Shown here piece by piece: positions 18,357 through 28,329 of a stretch of 64,000 nt of DNA. Source of the DNA: Leptothermofonsia sichuanensis E412 (lineage in GTDB: Bacteria; Cyanobacteriota; Cyanobacteriia; Leptolyngbyales; Leptolyngbyaceae); assembly GCF_019891175.1 (NCBI RefSeq), contig NZ_CP072600.1:4898001-4962000 (forward strand), written 5' to 3'. Made by a program: the position numbers and the translations under genes. The notes under the pieces were generated by a model. That model did not search any database. It was not told where the DNA came from and saw only the letters and a program-made list of their open reading frames with translations. How positions within the stretch are numbered: position 1 is the stretch's first letter; every line of letters starts with the position of its first letter.

Positions 18357-19994
18357 ATGAATTTGATCCTCTTTCTTTTGCGATCGTCCTGGAAGATGGT
18401 AACAATTGCCATCTGCACAGGTTTCCTCAGCGGTGGCAGCAGTGCTGGATTGATTGCCCTGATCAGTAGTGCAATGAGCCAGGAAACGGTCAATCTGCCT
18501 GCCATTGGCTGGGCATTTCTGGGGCTGGCATTCATTTCCCTGGTGACAAGTATTACTTCCCAGATTGTGCTGATTCGGCTGGCACAGGAAGCCGTTTTTC
18601 AACTGCGCCTTAACCTCAGCCGTCAAATTCTTGGGTCAGAACTGGCACACCTGGAAAAACTGGGTGCCCCTCGCCTGCTGGCGACCCTGACCGATGACAT
18701 TCAGGCGGTGACGGATGCTGTGAAACTGGTGCCGTTTCTGTGCATCGACCTGGCGATCGTGTTCGGTTGCCTGGTCTACATCACCTGGCTTTCCTGGCAG
18801 GTGTTTTTTGTGGTCTGTGGAATTACAGTTGTGGCGTTGAGTAGCTGCCGCTGGTTGTTGCGCCGGGGAAAAAGGCTGCTGGCACAGGCGCGGGAAGAGC
18901 AGGATGCTCTGTTTAAGCATTTTAAGGCGGTGACAGAGGGGACGAAGGAACTCAAATTGCATTACTGGCGGCGGCAGGCATTTTTGCGAGAGGATTTGCA
19001 AAAGACAGCCGCCACCTATCGCCAGTTCAATGTCGATGGCTTGACAATGTTTGCCATCACTTCCAGTTGGGGCAAGCTGATCTTTTTCTTTGCTGTGGGG
19101 TTCGTGCTGTTTGCCCTGCCAACGGTGATGACCCTCAATACACAAACCATTTCTGGCTATGTCCTGACCTTTACTTACCTGATGTTGCCCATGGATCGGC
19201 TGGTCAATCAATTACCGGCGATGAGTCGGGCAGGCATTGCCCTCAGCAAGATCCAATCCCTGGGACTTTCCCTCGCCAGTCGAGCGGAGGTGGCAGAAGT
19301 GCCAGAACCTATTTGTCAGAACTGGCGATCGCTGACCTTGAAAGGCGTAACTTATACCTACCAGGTGGGAGAGGAAGACGCCTGCTTTGTTCTGGGACCG
19401 GTAGACCTCACATTTCAGCCAGGAGAACTGGTGTTTATTGTGGGGGGTAATGGCAGTGGTAAGTCAACCCTGGCAAAACTGATTACAGGGCTTTATATCC
19501 CGGAGATGGGGGAAGTTTATCTGGATGGGCGGCGGATCAGTGCCGAACAACGGGAGTGGTATCGCCAGCATTTTTCCGTTGTATTTGCTGACTTCTTCCT
19601 GTTTGATCGTCTGTTGGGGCTGGATCAGGAAAACCTGGACACCCAGGCAGAAAACTACTTACGGCGGTTAAAACTGGACCATAAGGTTTCTGTAGTTGGG
19701 GGGCAACTCTCCACCACATCCCTCTCAACCGGGCAACGCAAACGATTGACCCTGCTGACGGCTTACCTGGAAGATCGACCGATCTATCTGTTTGACGAAT
19801 GGGCCGCCGACCAGGACCCCACCTTCAAGGAACTGTTTTATACTGAGTTCCTGCCCCAATTGAGAAGCCAGGGTAAAGCTGTGCTGGTGATCAGCCATGA
19901 CGATCACTACTTCCACCTGGGCGATCGCCTGATCAAGCTAGACTACGGACAGATTGAGTATGATAAACGCTCCCATGAAAAGGAGGCGGGATGA
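18357..19994 (+). CDS. Cyclic-peptide-export type ABC transporter (membrane and ATPase fused)
   Basis: Half-transporter of 545 residues: six hydrophobic helices in the first 300 residues and an ATPase domain with Walker A GGNGSGKST (about 362-370), signature LSTGQRKRL (about 457) and Walker B IYLFDEWAAD (about 478). The wording DEWAADQDPTFKELFY is typical of the SyrD/PvdE-like 'cyclic peptide transporter' branch. No peptide synthetase or precursor gene is adjacent, so the cargo is unknown. Confidence 0.88.
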   Translation: MNLILFLLRSSWKMVTIAICTGFLSGGSSAGLIALISSAMSQETVNLPAIGWAFLGLAFISLVTSITSQIVLIRLAQEAVFQLRLNLSRQILGSELAHLEKLGAPRLLATLTDDIQAVTDAVKLVPFLCIDLAIVFGCLVYITWLSWQVFFVVCGITVVALSSCRWLLRRGKRLLAQAREEQDALFKHFKAVTEGTKELKLHYWRRQAFLREDLQKTAATYRQFNVDGLTMFAITSSWGKLIFFFAVGFVLFALPTVMTLNTQTISGYVLTFTYLMLPMDRLVNQLPAMSRAGIALSKIQSLGLSLASRAEVAEVPEPICQNWRSLTLKGVTYTYQVGEEDACFVLGPVDLTFQPGELVFIVGGNGSGKSTLAKLITGLYIPEMGEVYLDGRRISAEQREWYRQHFSVVFADFFLFDRLLGLDQENLDTQAENYLRRLKLDHKVSVVGGQLSTTSLSTGQRKRLTLLTAYLEDRPIYLFDEWAADQDPTFKELFYTEFLPQLRSQGKAVLVISHDDHYFHLGDRLIKLDYGQIEYDKRSHEKEAG

Positions 19995-20111
19995 GGGATG
20001 GGGGTAAAGAAGCCAGACAAATTGATCCTATGTGATTAGCGTCTGCTGATAGCCGCGTTAATCACCTCAGGTTTACGGATTGACCCTGCTCCAAACTAGA
20101 AATCAGTCCCT

Positions 20112-21122
20112 ATGATTCAATACATTCGATCCAGCCTCCTGCCCTACATACGCTCTACCATTCTGCCCTCGAAGCCAGCCCAAATGATTATCAAAACCGG
20201 GATGAAGTGGGATCAGGACAATTGCCCTGGCATGGCAGCGGCTCTCTCCTACTATGCCCTGTTCTCCCTGTTTCCCATGTTGCTCGTGATCTTGAGTATT
20301 ATCGGTTCGTTGATTGGACCCAGCACGGTTGCCTTCAAATCGATCCAGGAAGCGATAGAACGGTATCTCCCCCCAGAGGTTCATGAGCTGGTCAAAGGAA
20401 CTGTGATTGCGCTCAACCAGAATAGCGTGGGGGCTGGAATTATTGGATTCAGTTTACTGTTATTTACTGCCAGCGCGGTCTTTGGTGTTCTGAGGAGTTC
20501 AGTCAATAAAATCTGGCGATCGCCCAGTCGAGTGTCTGAAGCTGGCTCAATCCTGAAAATGGCGCTCTTCTTCCTTGCCAACAAACTGTTGGCTTTTCTG
20601 CTGGTGCTGGGGACTGGCTTACTATTGCTGGTTTCATTAGTGGCAAATATTGCCATCAAAACGATCCTTGAACTGGTTAAAAACTTTCAAGAGATATTCA
20701 CATTCATCGAGGTTGATGAACTGCAACTATCCAGAGGGCTGCATGTGGGATCGTCGTTCCTGATTCTGGCGCTGACTGCCGGTATATTGTTCAAGATTTT
20801 GCCATCCGTTTATGTTGGCTGGCAGGATGTCTGGCTAAGTGCGCTGGTGACTTCCCTGCTATTAGTAGGATTGCAACAATTAGTCGGAAACAGTGTCATT
20901 ACCATTGGCAGTCATTTCCTCTCCTATGGTGTGATTGGAAGTGTGATGATATTGATGCTATGGATTTTTCTAACCTGCCAGATCTTTCTCCTGGGCTGTG
21001 TGCTTTCCTATGTCTATGCCTATATCTTTGGCAGTCGCCGTAACCGCAGCATGGATCCGTCAGATATAGCAGGGGACAGAGGCCAGGAGATGGGGGATAG
21101 GGAAGGAAGAACGATGGGATAA
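20112..21122 (+). CDS. YihY/BrkB-family membrane protein
   Basis: 336 residues with six predicted membrane helices and the family features GMKWDQDNCPGMAAALSYYALFSLFP near the N-terminus and YGVIGSVMILMLW near the C-terminus (each shown only in part). The family is widespread and its transport function is unproven. The last 20 residues are polar and overlap an opposite-strand small lipoprotein frame. Confidence 0.88.
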   Translation: MIQYIRSSLLPYIRSTILPSKPAQMIIKTGMKWDQDNCPGMAAALSYYALFSLFPMLLVILSIIGSLIGPSTVAFKSIQEAIERYLPPEVHELVKGTVIALNQNSVGAGIIGFSLLLFTASAVFGVLRSSVNKIWRSPSRVSEAGSILKMALFFLANKLLAFLLVLGTGLLLLVSLVANIAIKTILELVKNFQEIFTFIEVDELQLSRGLHVGSSFLILALTAGILFKILPSVYVGWQDVWLSALVTSLLLVGLQQLVGNSVITIGSHFLSYGVIGSVMILMLWIFLTCQIFLLGCVLSYVYAYIFGSRRNRSMDPSDIAGDRGQEMGDREGRTMG

Positions 21123-21236
21123 GGCTTCCTGAAGATCTGCACACAGTTCAGTGCGTTTTTCCCGCACCGTTCTGGTCACACAACCAGCAACTAAAACCAG
21201 CGGTAGTAAAGCAAGAACAAAATTAAGCCATTTCAT
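21060..21236 (-). CDS. Possible small lipoprotein
   Basis: 58 residues from an ATG preceded by GGAGCTGGC. A basic start (MKWLNF), hydrophobic core and lipobox LVAGC are present. The rest (TRTVREKRTELCADLQEA) is short and its 3' end runs into the end of the YihY gene, so it may be the truncated front of a longer lipoprotein. Confidence 0.45.
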   Translation of the reverse strand: MKWLNFVLALLPLVLVAGCVTRTVREKRTELCADLQEALSHRSSFPIPHLLASVPCYI

Positions 21237-21376
21237 GCCAGCTCCACAGTGGTGTTCCATCAGGAAAATTTTGACGGGTCGCAGATCCTTAAAATTTAAT
21301 CCCGATTAGCTTTCCGGTATTCAGTTGCCCGTCAGATTTAATTTGACAGACCCGTAGTAGTTCGTGTGGATGACAA

Positions 21377-21630
21377 TTAAGGGCAGTTTACACCCGATCT
21401 CAGTTGAGCTTGAGCCACTTCATCCGCTGCCACTTCATCCGCTGCCACTTCATCCGCTGCCACTTCATCCGCGATCAAGGCATTGACTTGCTGAAGCGTC
21501 GCCCGTTTATTGTTTACTGCACCCGGAAACGCTCACCCGGTATGTAGACCCCTGCCGGCCGCTAATGTTTGTATTGATTTGAAAGGGCTGACGGGCTGAG
21601 GCTGGAGGCTCAATCACAATCTGAAACGGA
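21377..21630 (-). pseudogene. Degraded reading frame of unknown family with a 4x ADEVA expansion
   Basis: Reading leftward, the segment FQINTNISGRQGSTYRVSVSG is in one frame, then the reading continues in the next frame as AVNNKRATLQQVNALI, four ADEVA units and QAQLRSGVNCP before a stop at 21377. The switch lies in the TCCGGGTGCAGT stretch near 21530, suggesting a one-base indel. The 15-bp tandem repeat is in frame. I cannot name the family. The upstream end is lost in a palindromic element. Confidence 0.45.
21416..21472. repeat. 15-bp tandem repeat, 3.8 copies
   Basis: Unit CACTTCATCCGCTGC repeated at 21416, 21431, 21446 and 21461 (the last incomplete). On the minus strand it encodes ADEVA per unit. 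Confidence 0.95.
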
Positions 21631-21639
21631 AGCACACCT

Positions 21640-21730
21640 ATAGCCCTTTTCAAGGGTGTGAAGTACAGTAGGGTGCTCCGCACCTTTACTGTACCCACGC
21701 CATTGAAAAGGGGCCATTGAAAAGGGCTAT
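21640..21730. repeat. 91-bp nested palindrome (MITE-like or transcription-end element)
   Basis: Outer arms ATAGCCCTTTTCAA (21640-21653) and TTGAAAAGGGCTAT (21717-21730) are perfect inverted repeats. Inside, TACAGTAGGGTGC and GCACCTTTACTGTA (21664-21693) form a second strong hairpin. It sits between the degraded frame and the MFS remnant. Confidence 0.8.
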
Positions 21731-21764
21731 CACACTCAATCCATGTCCAAAATCAGCAACGCCA

Positions 21765-23130
21765 TTAAACGCGACGGCAGGAAGGATATTTGGGTAAGCG
21801 GGTGGCAAGCAGAAGACAAATTCCGATAAAGACAAGAGCAATTAAAAGGGAAATTTTGATTCCTGAGGTTGCGGCATCCAGGCTGATGGATCGCACCAAT
21901 GGATAGACCGATGGCGGTAGTTTGTTCGCAAAGATTTCTTGAATTTCTTGTCTGGAAAATGTTTGCAGCATCTCTTGCAATCGACTGATGGCTTCAAGGC
22001 GCTGGGCGGGGGATAGGGTTGTGTCAAGCTTTTGTAGAATGCCATCAACAATGCCCTGAGAGGCAAAAAACATGAGTGCTGTACCCAGAATTCCCCTTCC
22101 CAGAGAACTCCCCAAATTCTGGATTGGATTATAAATTCCGGGACATTGGGGTTTCTCCGCCGCCGAAGCGGCTGAAAACGCAAGCGCACTGACATAGGAC
22201 AAAAACAAGCCTGAGCCGATGCCCATAATCACCAGTCCTGGTATGAGTTCTAGCGAAGTTACCTGCCAATCCAGTCGGCTGTAGAGAACCGCAATGCCCG
22301 CACCCAGCAGAGAAATCCCGCTCAGAACAATGTACTTGGGCGCGATGCGATCGCTCAAAACCTTGTATTTGACCACGGCGACCAGCACCACTGGCATGGT
22401 CAGGTTATAGGGAATAACTGTCAGTGCTGTTTCAAATGGATTCAGCGAAAGGGCGACAGGAATAAATTGGTACAGGTTAAATTGCACCCCAGTTGTAATC
22501 AGGGTATGCACCATAGCCGCCAGAATTCCGAAGACAAATTCTCGCTCCCGCAAAAGACCCACCCGCAGTAAAGACGCTTTGCTGCGGTCTGCCTGCCTTC
22601 GCTGCCACAAACCAAAAAACCCCAGAATAATGACTCCGACAGCAACCAGGGTAGGCACAATTGAAAGGGCGAAAGGAGGAATCACCAGCCCGGCAATAGA
22701 AACCACACGCCGGGGTTCCCACCAGCCAAATTCCCCCCCTAAACTGAAGCCCATGAAGATAGCAGTCAGCCCCAGAAAAGAGAGCAAACCTCCCATCCAA
22801 TCGATCGGTTGTTCGGATCGCAGGTTCAAATTGGGCAGCGATCGCCGGAACAATGACACCAGCAGCAGCAGACTGAGTGAAGGCAGAAATGCCCACCGCC
22901 AGCTAATCCTGGAAGCAATAAAGCCCCCCAGTAGCACCCCCATCAGCCCCCCCAGAACGGATGCCAGAATCAGCCCCAGCGTCGCCAGTTCGCTCGATTC
23001 TTCGTCATAAACCAGATCGGCGATCGCCCAGGGAGTACTGATCAGGGGAGTGGCGGCCAGTCCCGTCAACAATGAAAAACTGAGGGCAAACCATCCAATC
23101 GTCGGACTCAGCGAAGTGGCAGCAATCCCA
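21765..23130 (-). pseudogene. Major facilitator superfamily transporter (DHA2-like), N-terminus lost
   Basis: A 14-helix-type MFS permease that begins abruptly within about its third helix: the frame (SLSPTIGWFALSF, then LAATPLISTPWAIAD) is open across the junction with the DUF1400 remnant at about 23110-23130, with no start codon of its own nearer than a TTG at 23072. About 435 residues from that TTG cover the remaining helices, including SRISWRWAF. The first two or three helices appear to have been removed by a deletion that joined this gene to the DUF1400 gene. It could still make a shortened protein, but a working pump is unlikely. Confidence 0.65.
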
Positions 23131-23398
23131 ATGCCGTTGGATCGGCACCAGCCACTCTCAGTTGAAACTGGCGGAGACGGCTCAACTCCCCAGTTTCTGC
23201 AAAGGTCTGCATATCCTGAATAGAGAATTGTTCCTGGAGCACCCCATAGGTGAGGATTACTCGTTCCGCCGCCAGAGTTGGTGTCCCATTAGCAAGTATC
23301 CCTGCACCAACACCCAACAGTAAAGCACCCGTGAGTTGTGTAAACCTGGATGCACCCTGGGTGAGCGATCGCTGGAAAAACTGAAAAGACAGCAGCAT
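23108..23398 (-). pseudogene. DUF1400 (alpha/beta-hydrolase N-terminal type) fragment
   Basis: From ATG 23398: a hydrophobic signal segment, then AERVILTYGVLQEQFSIQDM and TFAETGELS, matching the N-terminal DUF1400 domain that precedes cyanobacterial alpha/beta-hydrolases. The frame stops at 23108 after LRVAGADPTALG, where the sequence switches to the MFS gene. The hydrolase domain is missing. Confidence 0.65.
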
Positions 23399-23519
23399 AA
23401 ACGTTCTTTGGTTATAAGAAGGAATTGAGCGGGGACAGACGCAAGTCAAAGCAAAGACCAGAGAGAGGGCGACCATACTCAGCCAGGCGGGCAGGTTCAA
23501 CCCGCCGCTGATCAATCCT

Positions 23520-24165
23520 TTAGGGGCAACTCACCGCCTTTACAGCAGAGGCAGAACTCACTTCTTCGGTCATCTCACTGGCTGCCCCGACCGCCGGGGT
23601 CGCCGAAGCCGTTGGGCAATCACACACCAGATCTTGCAAGAATAACTTTGCTGTTTCCAGGGCTGGCTGTACCCGTTCAACAAAGGCGTTCACCCGGTTG
23701 TATGCCCGCTCAACCCGGGGAAGCTGCACAATCATCTCTCTTTCCGGATAATTGCTCATCAGTTCCAGCATAGAAATCCGTTGATCGTCCTGGTAAGAAG
23801 CCACCACCGCTGTTCGCAGGGGTTCCAGGTTATCGGGCATGACGGTGGAAGTCAGGACTTTGTTGAGCTGAAGGACTAAAAAATTGGCGATCGGATTTCT
23901 GAAGTTTTGCTCAGCAAACGGGCGCGTAATCACAATCTCACGGGTGAGCACTGTGCGAGTTGCCTGTGCAGTTTTGGGAATTCGGGCAAAAAAGTCTTTT
24001 AGCTCACTCTGCTGAGTATCCCCCGTCTTAACAAATGTCTGAAAGTCACGGAACGGCACAGAAACTCGTGATTCGTTAAAGACTCAGGTAATGGTTTCGA
24101 TCGCGCTGGCACCTGTGCTGAAAGCAAGACTGGCACTGACCGCCAGAAAAACACTTAAACTGAGG
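23520..24165 (-). pseudogene. DUF1400-like exported protein with an internal stop codon
   Basis: A signal-peptide-like stretch (LSLSVFLAVSASLAFSTGASA) is in frame with the following protein but separated from it by a TGA at about 24087. After it come VSVPFRDFQTFVKTG, resembling a DUF1400 domain, and about 150 more residues, ending with a Ser/Ala-rich tail. No start codon is seen before the signal, so both ends of the N-terminus are damaged. Translation from ATG at 24059 would give 179 residues without a signal. Confidence 0.55.
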
Positions 24166-24529
24166 CGCTGAATCCCTGGCTATCGGCCTGTGCGGGTGCG
24201 GGGGCGATTGGGGTGGTTGGGGCGAAATCGTAGTAGACAACATGAAATGGGGGTGACTTATTTATCAGACTGATTAAAGCAAGGAAGTATATGAAAGTTA
24301 TAGGAAAAAGATAGGAAAAAGAAAAGATAGATTCCTCAGCCGCAGGCAACGGTTTGTCAATGTGGATCAGGGTTTATCACCCAACCAGTTCTCAGCCTTA
24401 AAGACCGTTTATCAACTTCTTACTGCCATACCAGCCAGAAAATACAGTATGGTATTGCTACTTGTATCGTGCAAATTATCTGAACAGCCAGATTGAACTG
24501 AGTCCTCTTATCTGCGGGCAACTGAGCCT
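24166..24529. other. Intergenic region, no gene supported
   Basis: AT-rich in the first half. The ATG of the 1250-aa gene follows CTGAGCCT, without a strong Shine-Dalgarno. No promoter was assigned. Confidence 0.4.
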
Positions 24530-27500
24530 ATGGTGTCTTCAACAATGGATCGGGTTTGGGAAATTTTGGGCTGGGTCTTTGTCTTGAATCAGGACATTTT
24601 TCAACAAGTCACAACCTTGCCAGGCGGAATGACCCTTGCCATTTCTGTAGTCCTGCTGGCTGGTCTATCACTGGCGGTTGGGCAGGGCATCATTCTATTT
24701 ATCAATCGCGTCCAGCCGACCCGCTTTGTCTTTACCTTATTAATCAGTGCAATTTTATATTTATTTGAATTTCTGTTCCTGGTGCTGAGTACCTGGTTTA
24801 TTTGTTTGTTCTCCAGGTCCGTTAATGTGACATTCCCGGCCCTGGTCATTGTTTTGGGGTTGAGCTACGCGCCCCTGTTATTCAGCTTTTTAGGAGCCTT
24901 ACCCTATCTCGGCTTCCCGTTGTTAAGAATCCTATCCATCTGGCACTTACTGGCGATGGTGGTAGGCTTTGGTGCCGTTGTCAATATTGGGGCGGGGTTT
25001 GCCTTTGGTTACGTGGCATTTGGTTGGTTTGTTAAAGAACTCCTGGAACACACGGTGGGACAGCCGATCGCCCGCCTGGGTAAGGCGATCGCAGACTGGA
25101 CTGCGGGCGTTAACCTGGCGAAAGGGTGGGACGAACTGACTGAACGCATGCAAACCCACTTTGGTTCCCCAGCCTCGCCCATGGTGGCTGCTTCCCAGAC
25201 CACGCTGCCGGAGGTGCGCCAGCTCATTGAAGCGAGCGAGCGCTCCAAGCCTGAAGCGGCTCAGGCAGTTGCCCAGGCGATCGCGGCCCAAACCACCCCT
25301 TCCGCAACCGTGGCCATTACCCAACCGACCAGCACGAATGACCCCCTTGTGAAACTGGCCTTCGAATCCAGCCGGATTCCCAAACCCATCAAACTGCTAT
25401 TCAGCTTACTGGTGTTAATTGCGCTGTTTGTCCTGGTTGCCATTCTGCTGCGACCAATTCGGAACGGTGTGTTCGGCTGGTATCAAACACTGCCCCGGAT
25501 TCCCCGGTTAATCTTTGACCTGAGCTGGATCGGCGTCATTTCCCTGATCTTTGCGGGGTTACTGGCTCCCTTTGAAACCTTAGGCTGGTGGGCAGGCTGG
25601 TTTGGCGAGGAAGTGGATACCACCCAGACAGCGCCAACCCAGGCTGTTTCTGGGCAGGTGAGTCGTGTCCCAGACATTGCTCGCTATGTCATTTACCTGG
25701 ATGGGGTAGGACAGTCTGGAGAAGCCCATACCCCCGACGTGGAAGATTTTCTGACCGCCCTGGAACCCGCTCTGCCAAGAGATATGGAACTGTTGCGGGG
25801 CCTGATGATGTATTCCGTATTGAACAAACCCCTGAATGAAGACCGTCCCCTGGCGTTTCTGTGGCGGATGGCTGATAAGATGCGCTGGAAAAACCCGATG
25901 GCACTGTTGGGCTTGATGGTGAATGTGCGGAATGCGTTGATTGTGATGGTATCTGCGGATAAACGTTATGGTCCGATTTATAATCGGGGGATTGCCCAGG
26001 TTTTGTACAACGGCTTAATCGAACGGGGCTATCAGCCGGGAAGCGGAATTCCGATTACGCTGGTTGGCTACAGTGGCGGTGCCCAGATGTCAGTGGCGGC
26101 AGCTCCCTATCTGAAACAGGCATTGGGATCGCCGATTGATGTGATCTCCCTGGGGGGCGTGATGAGCGCCAACAACAATTTCTTGCAGCTAGAACATCTC
26201 TATCACTTCATTGGTGAAAAAGATGTTGTCCATCGATTTGGACCGCTGGTGTTTCCCGGACGCTGGAAACTGTTTCCCTTATCTTTCTGGAATCGGGCAC
26301 TCCGAAAAGGCAAAATCTCGATCCTGTCGGCTGGGCCTGTGGGGCACCAGGTTCCGGGGGGCTATATGGATCCAGAAGCACGCCTGCCCGATGGACGCAG
26401 CCACCTGCAACAAACGATTGAAAGCATTCTGCAAATTCTGACGGGCAACCTGGAGACAGAACAGCGCCTTCCGGTTAAAGCCAGTAACTACGCCCTCTAC
26501 AAACAGGCAGACTTCAATGATCCCGCCTATTACCCGCTGAAACAAACAGTTGACCTTACCTGGTATCGGGCGATCGCTTCCTGGATAGGACGGTTGATCT
26601 TACCCGACCGAGACGACCGCCCGCTCATTCGAGGAGTTCTGTTTGAAGTCCACCATGCCGCTCCAGGTTACGAATACCTCGTCGGGCAGGTTGTGATGTT
26701 GCGCTGGGAAGAAAATCCACAGGTGAAAAAACTGGTGCAGGCAGCCAGGCATGATCTTCACTTCAGTGCTGATGCTGAGTACTCCAGCAAGTATGGAGGA
26801 TTGATCCATCCTGAACGGCTCAACCACTGGCAGCAGGTGGGACCCCTTGAATCCCTGGCTGGCTCCCGTCCGATGGATGATATGGTTGTGATGCTGAATG
26901 ACCCCGTTGGGGTGGACAGGTGGGAAAGTAACGAATCATCCCCCCTTCCCACCACCTGCCTCTACATTCGCAGTCAGCCTGTGCAGATCAGCGGGCGCTT
27001 CTATGCCCTGGTGAAGTTTATTCAGCCTGTGGCTGGAACGGATCAATTTCGTGTGATGCATTTTAACCGGGCAACCCGTCAGTTTGATGGGGCAGAAGAC
27101 GTTGTGCGGTTGCCGCCTGTGGTGGTGGCAGAAGCTTATGGGAGTGCACCTTCTACCACCCGCGATCTGGAAAAGTCCCCCTTTAATGAGACGGGCTGGT
27201 ATGTCTATGGTGCAAAGGATGCACAAGGCTACTTTGTTGTGCAATCCTTAGGTCCGCGTGCCCTATTCCGCCTCCAACCTGAAGAGGTGGTGTTTGGGAA
27301 GAAAGCCTCCTATCGCTACATCCGCAAACGTGCCTGGGCAAACATTAAGGCCCAGAAAGGGCGGATTTCGTCTGTACTCTGCATGGGTAAAAATAATGGT
27401 TCACCGTCCGCCATCCAGAGTGCCATCAATAGCTGGCAAGAGGGCGATCGCGCCCTGATGCTGCACGTCTATGGGGGGATTGGAGGCAAGAACGCCGAGC

Positions 27501-28282
27501 CTGCTGCTGCCACCCCCATTTTCTTTGGACATTTTGCCCTGGGCATCGCCAGGGTAATCCACGACCCTTTGAGTGATGAACTTCGCTTTGATTTGCGCTA
27601 CCACCAGGTCTATACCCACAACACCGATGGGTTGATTGCTGGCACACTGCACTGGTCCCGTTACATGGGCGATCGCCAGTTTGGCTGGCTGGGCACCCGC
27701 CCGGTTTGTGACATTCTGATCAAACACGACGCCTTCACAGGCTACTATGACTTTTCCATTGGACGCCAGTCGCCCCTGGATTACATGCTGTCACAACTGG
27801 AAGTCATGACGGCTCGCTATCGCATTGGGGATGGCAGCGGCGGGGCCTATGTGGGAGCTGCCAGTAATTGCGCCCAGGACTCTAACCAGGCACTGTTTGC
27901 CAGTCTGCGCCAGATGGAACACCAGATTCGAGCCAATACCGAGTCCCTGCGGCGATGGGGGGAACAAAATCCGGAACAGGCAGAACGGTTTAAGGAACTG
28001 CTCAGCCTGGGCAAAGAGCTGAAACAAAAACTGCAACCTCTGGGGGGTCCCAAATCAGCCTGGGAACGAAATGAATATAACCTGGGCAGTACCCTGGAAG
28101 ATGATCCCCTGCGTAATTTAATGACGGGTCTGGGCAGTTGGCGAACTATGTTGCCCCGGCTTGCCAGTGATACGGTGGTCAAAGTCTTTCTGGATCACGA
28201 TGCCAGTGTCTGGGTACTGCGCACCAATCAAATTGGGGGATACGATCCCGACATTGAACCGATCGCACCCATGACCCTGTAA
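24530..28282 (+). CDS. Large membrane protein with lipase-like GYSGG elbow (1250 aa), unknown function
   Basis: Residues 20-170 form four or more hydrophobic helices. A proline/alanine/threonine-rich linker (about 225-270) leads to two more helices (about 285-350). A soluble region contains VGYSGGAQMS near residue 514, fitting the GxSxG nucleophile elbow of alpha/beta-hydrolases, with HFIGEKDVVHRFG about 50 residues later as candidate acid and histidine. The C-terminal 550 residues have no domain I recognise. It has a solitary position between intergenic gaps. A membrane-bound esterase or lipase is the best guess; hydrolase activity is inference from the motif. Confidence 0.7.
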   Translation: MVSSTMDRVWEILGWVFVLNQDIFQQVTTLPGGMTLAISVVLLAGLSLAVGQGIILFINRVQPTRFVFTLLISAILYLFEFLFLVLSTWFICLFSRSVNVTFPALVIVLGLSYAPLLFSFLGALPYLGFPLLRILSIWHLLAMVVGFGAVVNIGAGFAFGYVAFGWFVKELLEHTVGQPIARLGKAIADWTAGVNLAKGWDELTERMQTHFGSPASPMVAASQTTLPEVRQLIEASERSKPEAAQAVAQAIAAQTTPSATVAITQPTSTNDPLVKLAFESSRIPKPIKLLFSLLVLIALFVLVAILLRPIRNGVFGWYQTLPRIPRLIFDLSWIGVISLIFAGLLAPFETLGWWAGWFGEEVDTTQTAPTQAVSGQVSRVPDIARYVIYLDGVGQSGEAHTPDVEDFLTALEPALPRDMELLRGLMMYSVLNKPLNEDRPLAFLWRMADKMRWKNPMALLGLMVNVRNALIVMVSADKRYGPIYNRGIAQVLYNGLIERGYQPGSGIPITLVGYSGGAQMSVAAAPYLKQALGSPIDVISLGGVMSANNNFLQLEHLYHFIGEKDVVHRFGPLVFPGRWKLFPLSFWNRALRKGKISILSAGPVGHQVPGGYMDPEARLPDGRSHLQQTIESILQILTGNLETEQRLPVKASNYALYKQADFNDPAYYPLKQTVDLTWYRAIASWIGRLILPDRDDRPLIRGVLFEVHHAAPGYEYLVGQVVMLRWEENPQVKKLVQAARHDLHFSADAEYSSKYGGLIHPERLNHWQQVGPLESLAGSRPMDDMVVMLNDPVGVDRWESNESSPLPTTCLYIRSQPVQISGRFYALVKFIQPVAGTDQFRVMHFNRATRQFDGAEDVVRLPPVVVAEAYGSAPSTTRDLEKSPFNETGWYVYGAKDAQGYFVVQSLGPRALFRLQPEEVVFGKKASYRYIRKRAWANIKAQKGRISSVLCMGKNNGSPSAIQSAINSWQEGDRALMLHVYGGIGGKNAEPAAATPIFFGHFALGIARVIHDPLSDELRFDLRYHQVYTHNTDGLIAGTLHWSRYMGDRQFGWLGTRPVCDILIKHDAFTGYYDFSIGRQSPLDYMLSQLEVMTARYRIGDGSGGAYVGAASNCAQDSNQALFASLRQMEHQIRANTESLRRWGEQNPEQAERFKELLSLGKELKQKLQPLGGPKSAWERNEYNLGSTLEDDPLRNLMTGLGSWRTMLPRLASDTVVKVFLDHDASVWVLRTNQIGGYDPDIEPIAPMTL

Positions 28283-28329
28283 CGAGTTGCTGATTCTGGG
28301 CATGAATTAAAGGTGGTATACCAGATTCT

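Noticed and set aside
24155-24349. 64-codon minus-strand reading frame overlapping the DUF1400 signal region
   Set aside because: It is in a different frame from the signal-peptide-like sequence and its Pro/Ala-rich end looks like chance.
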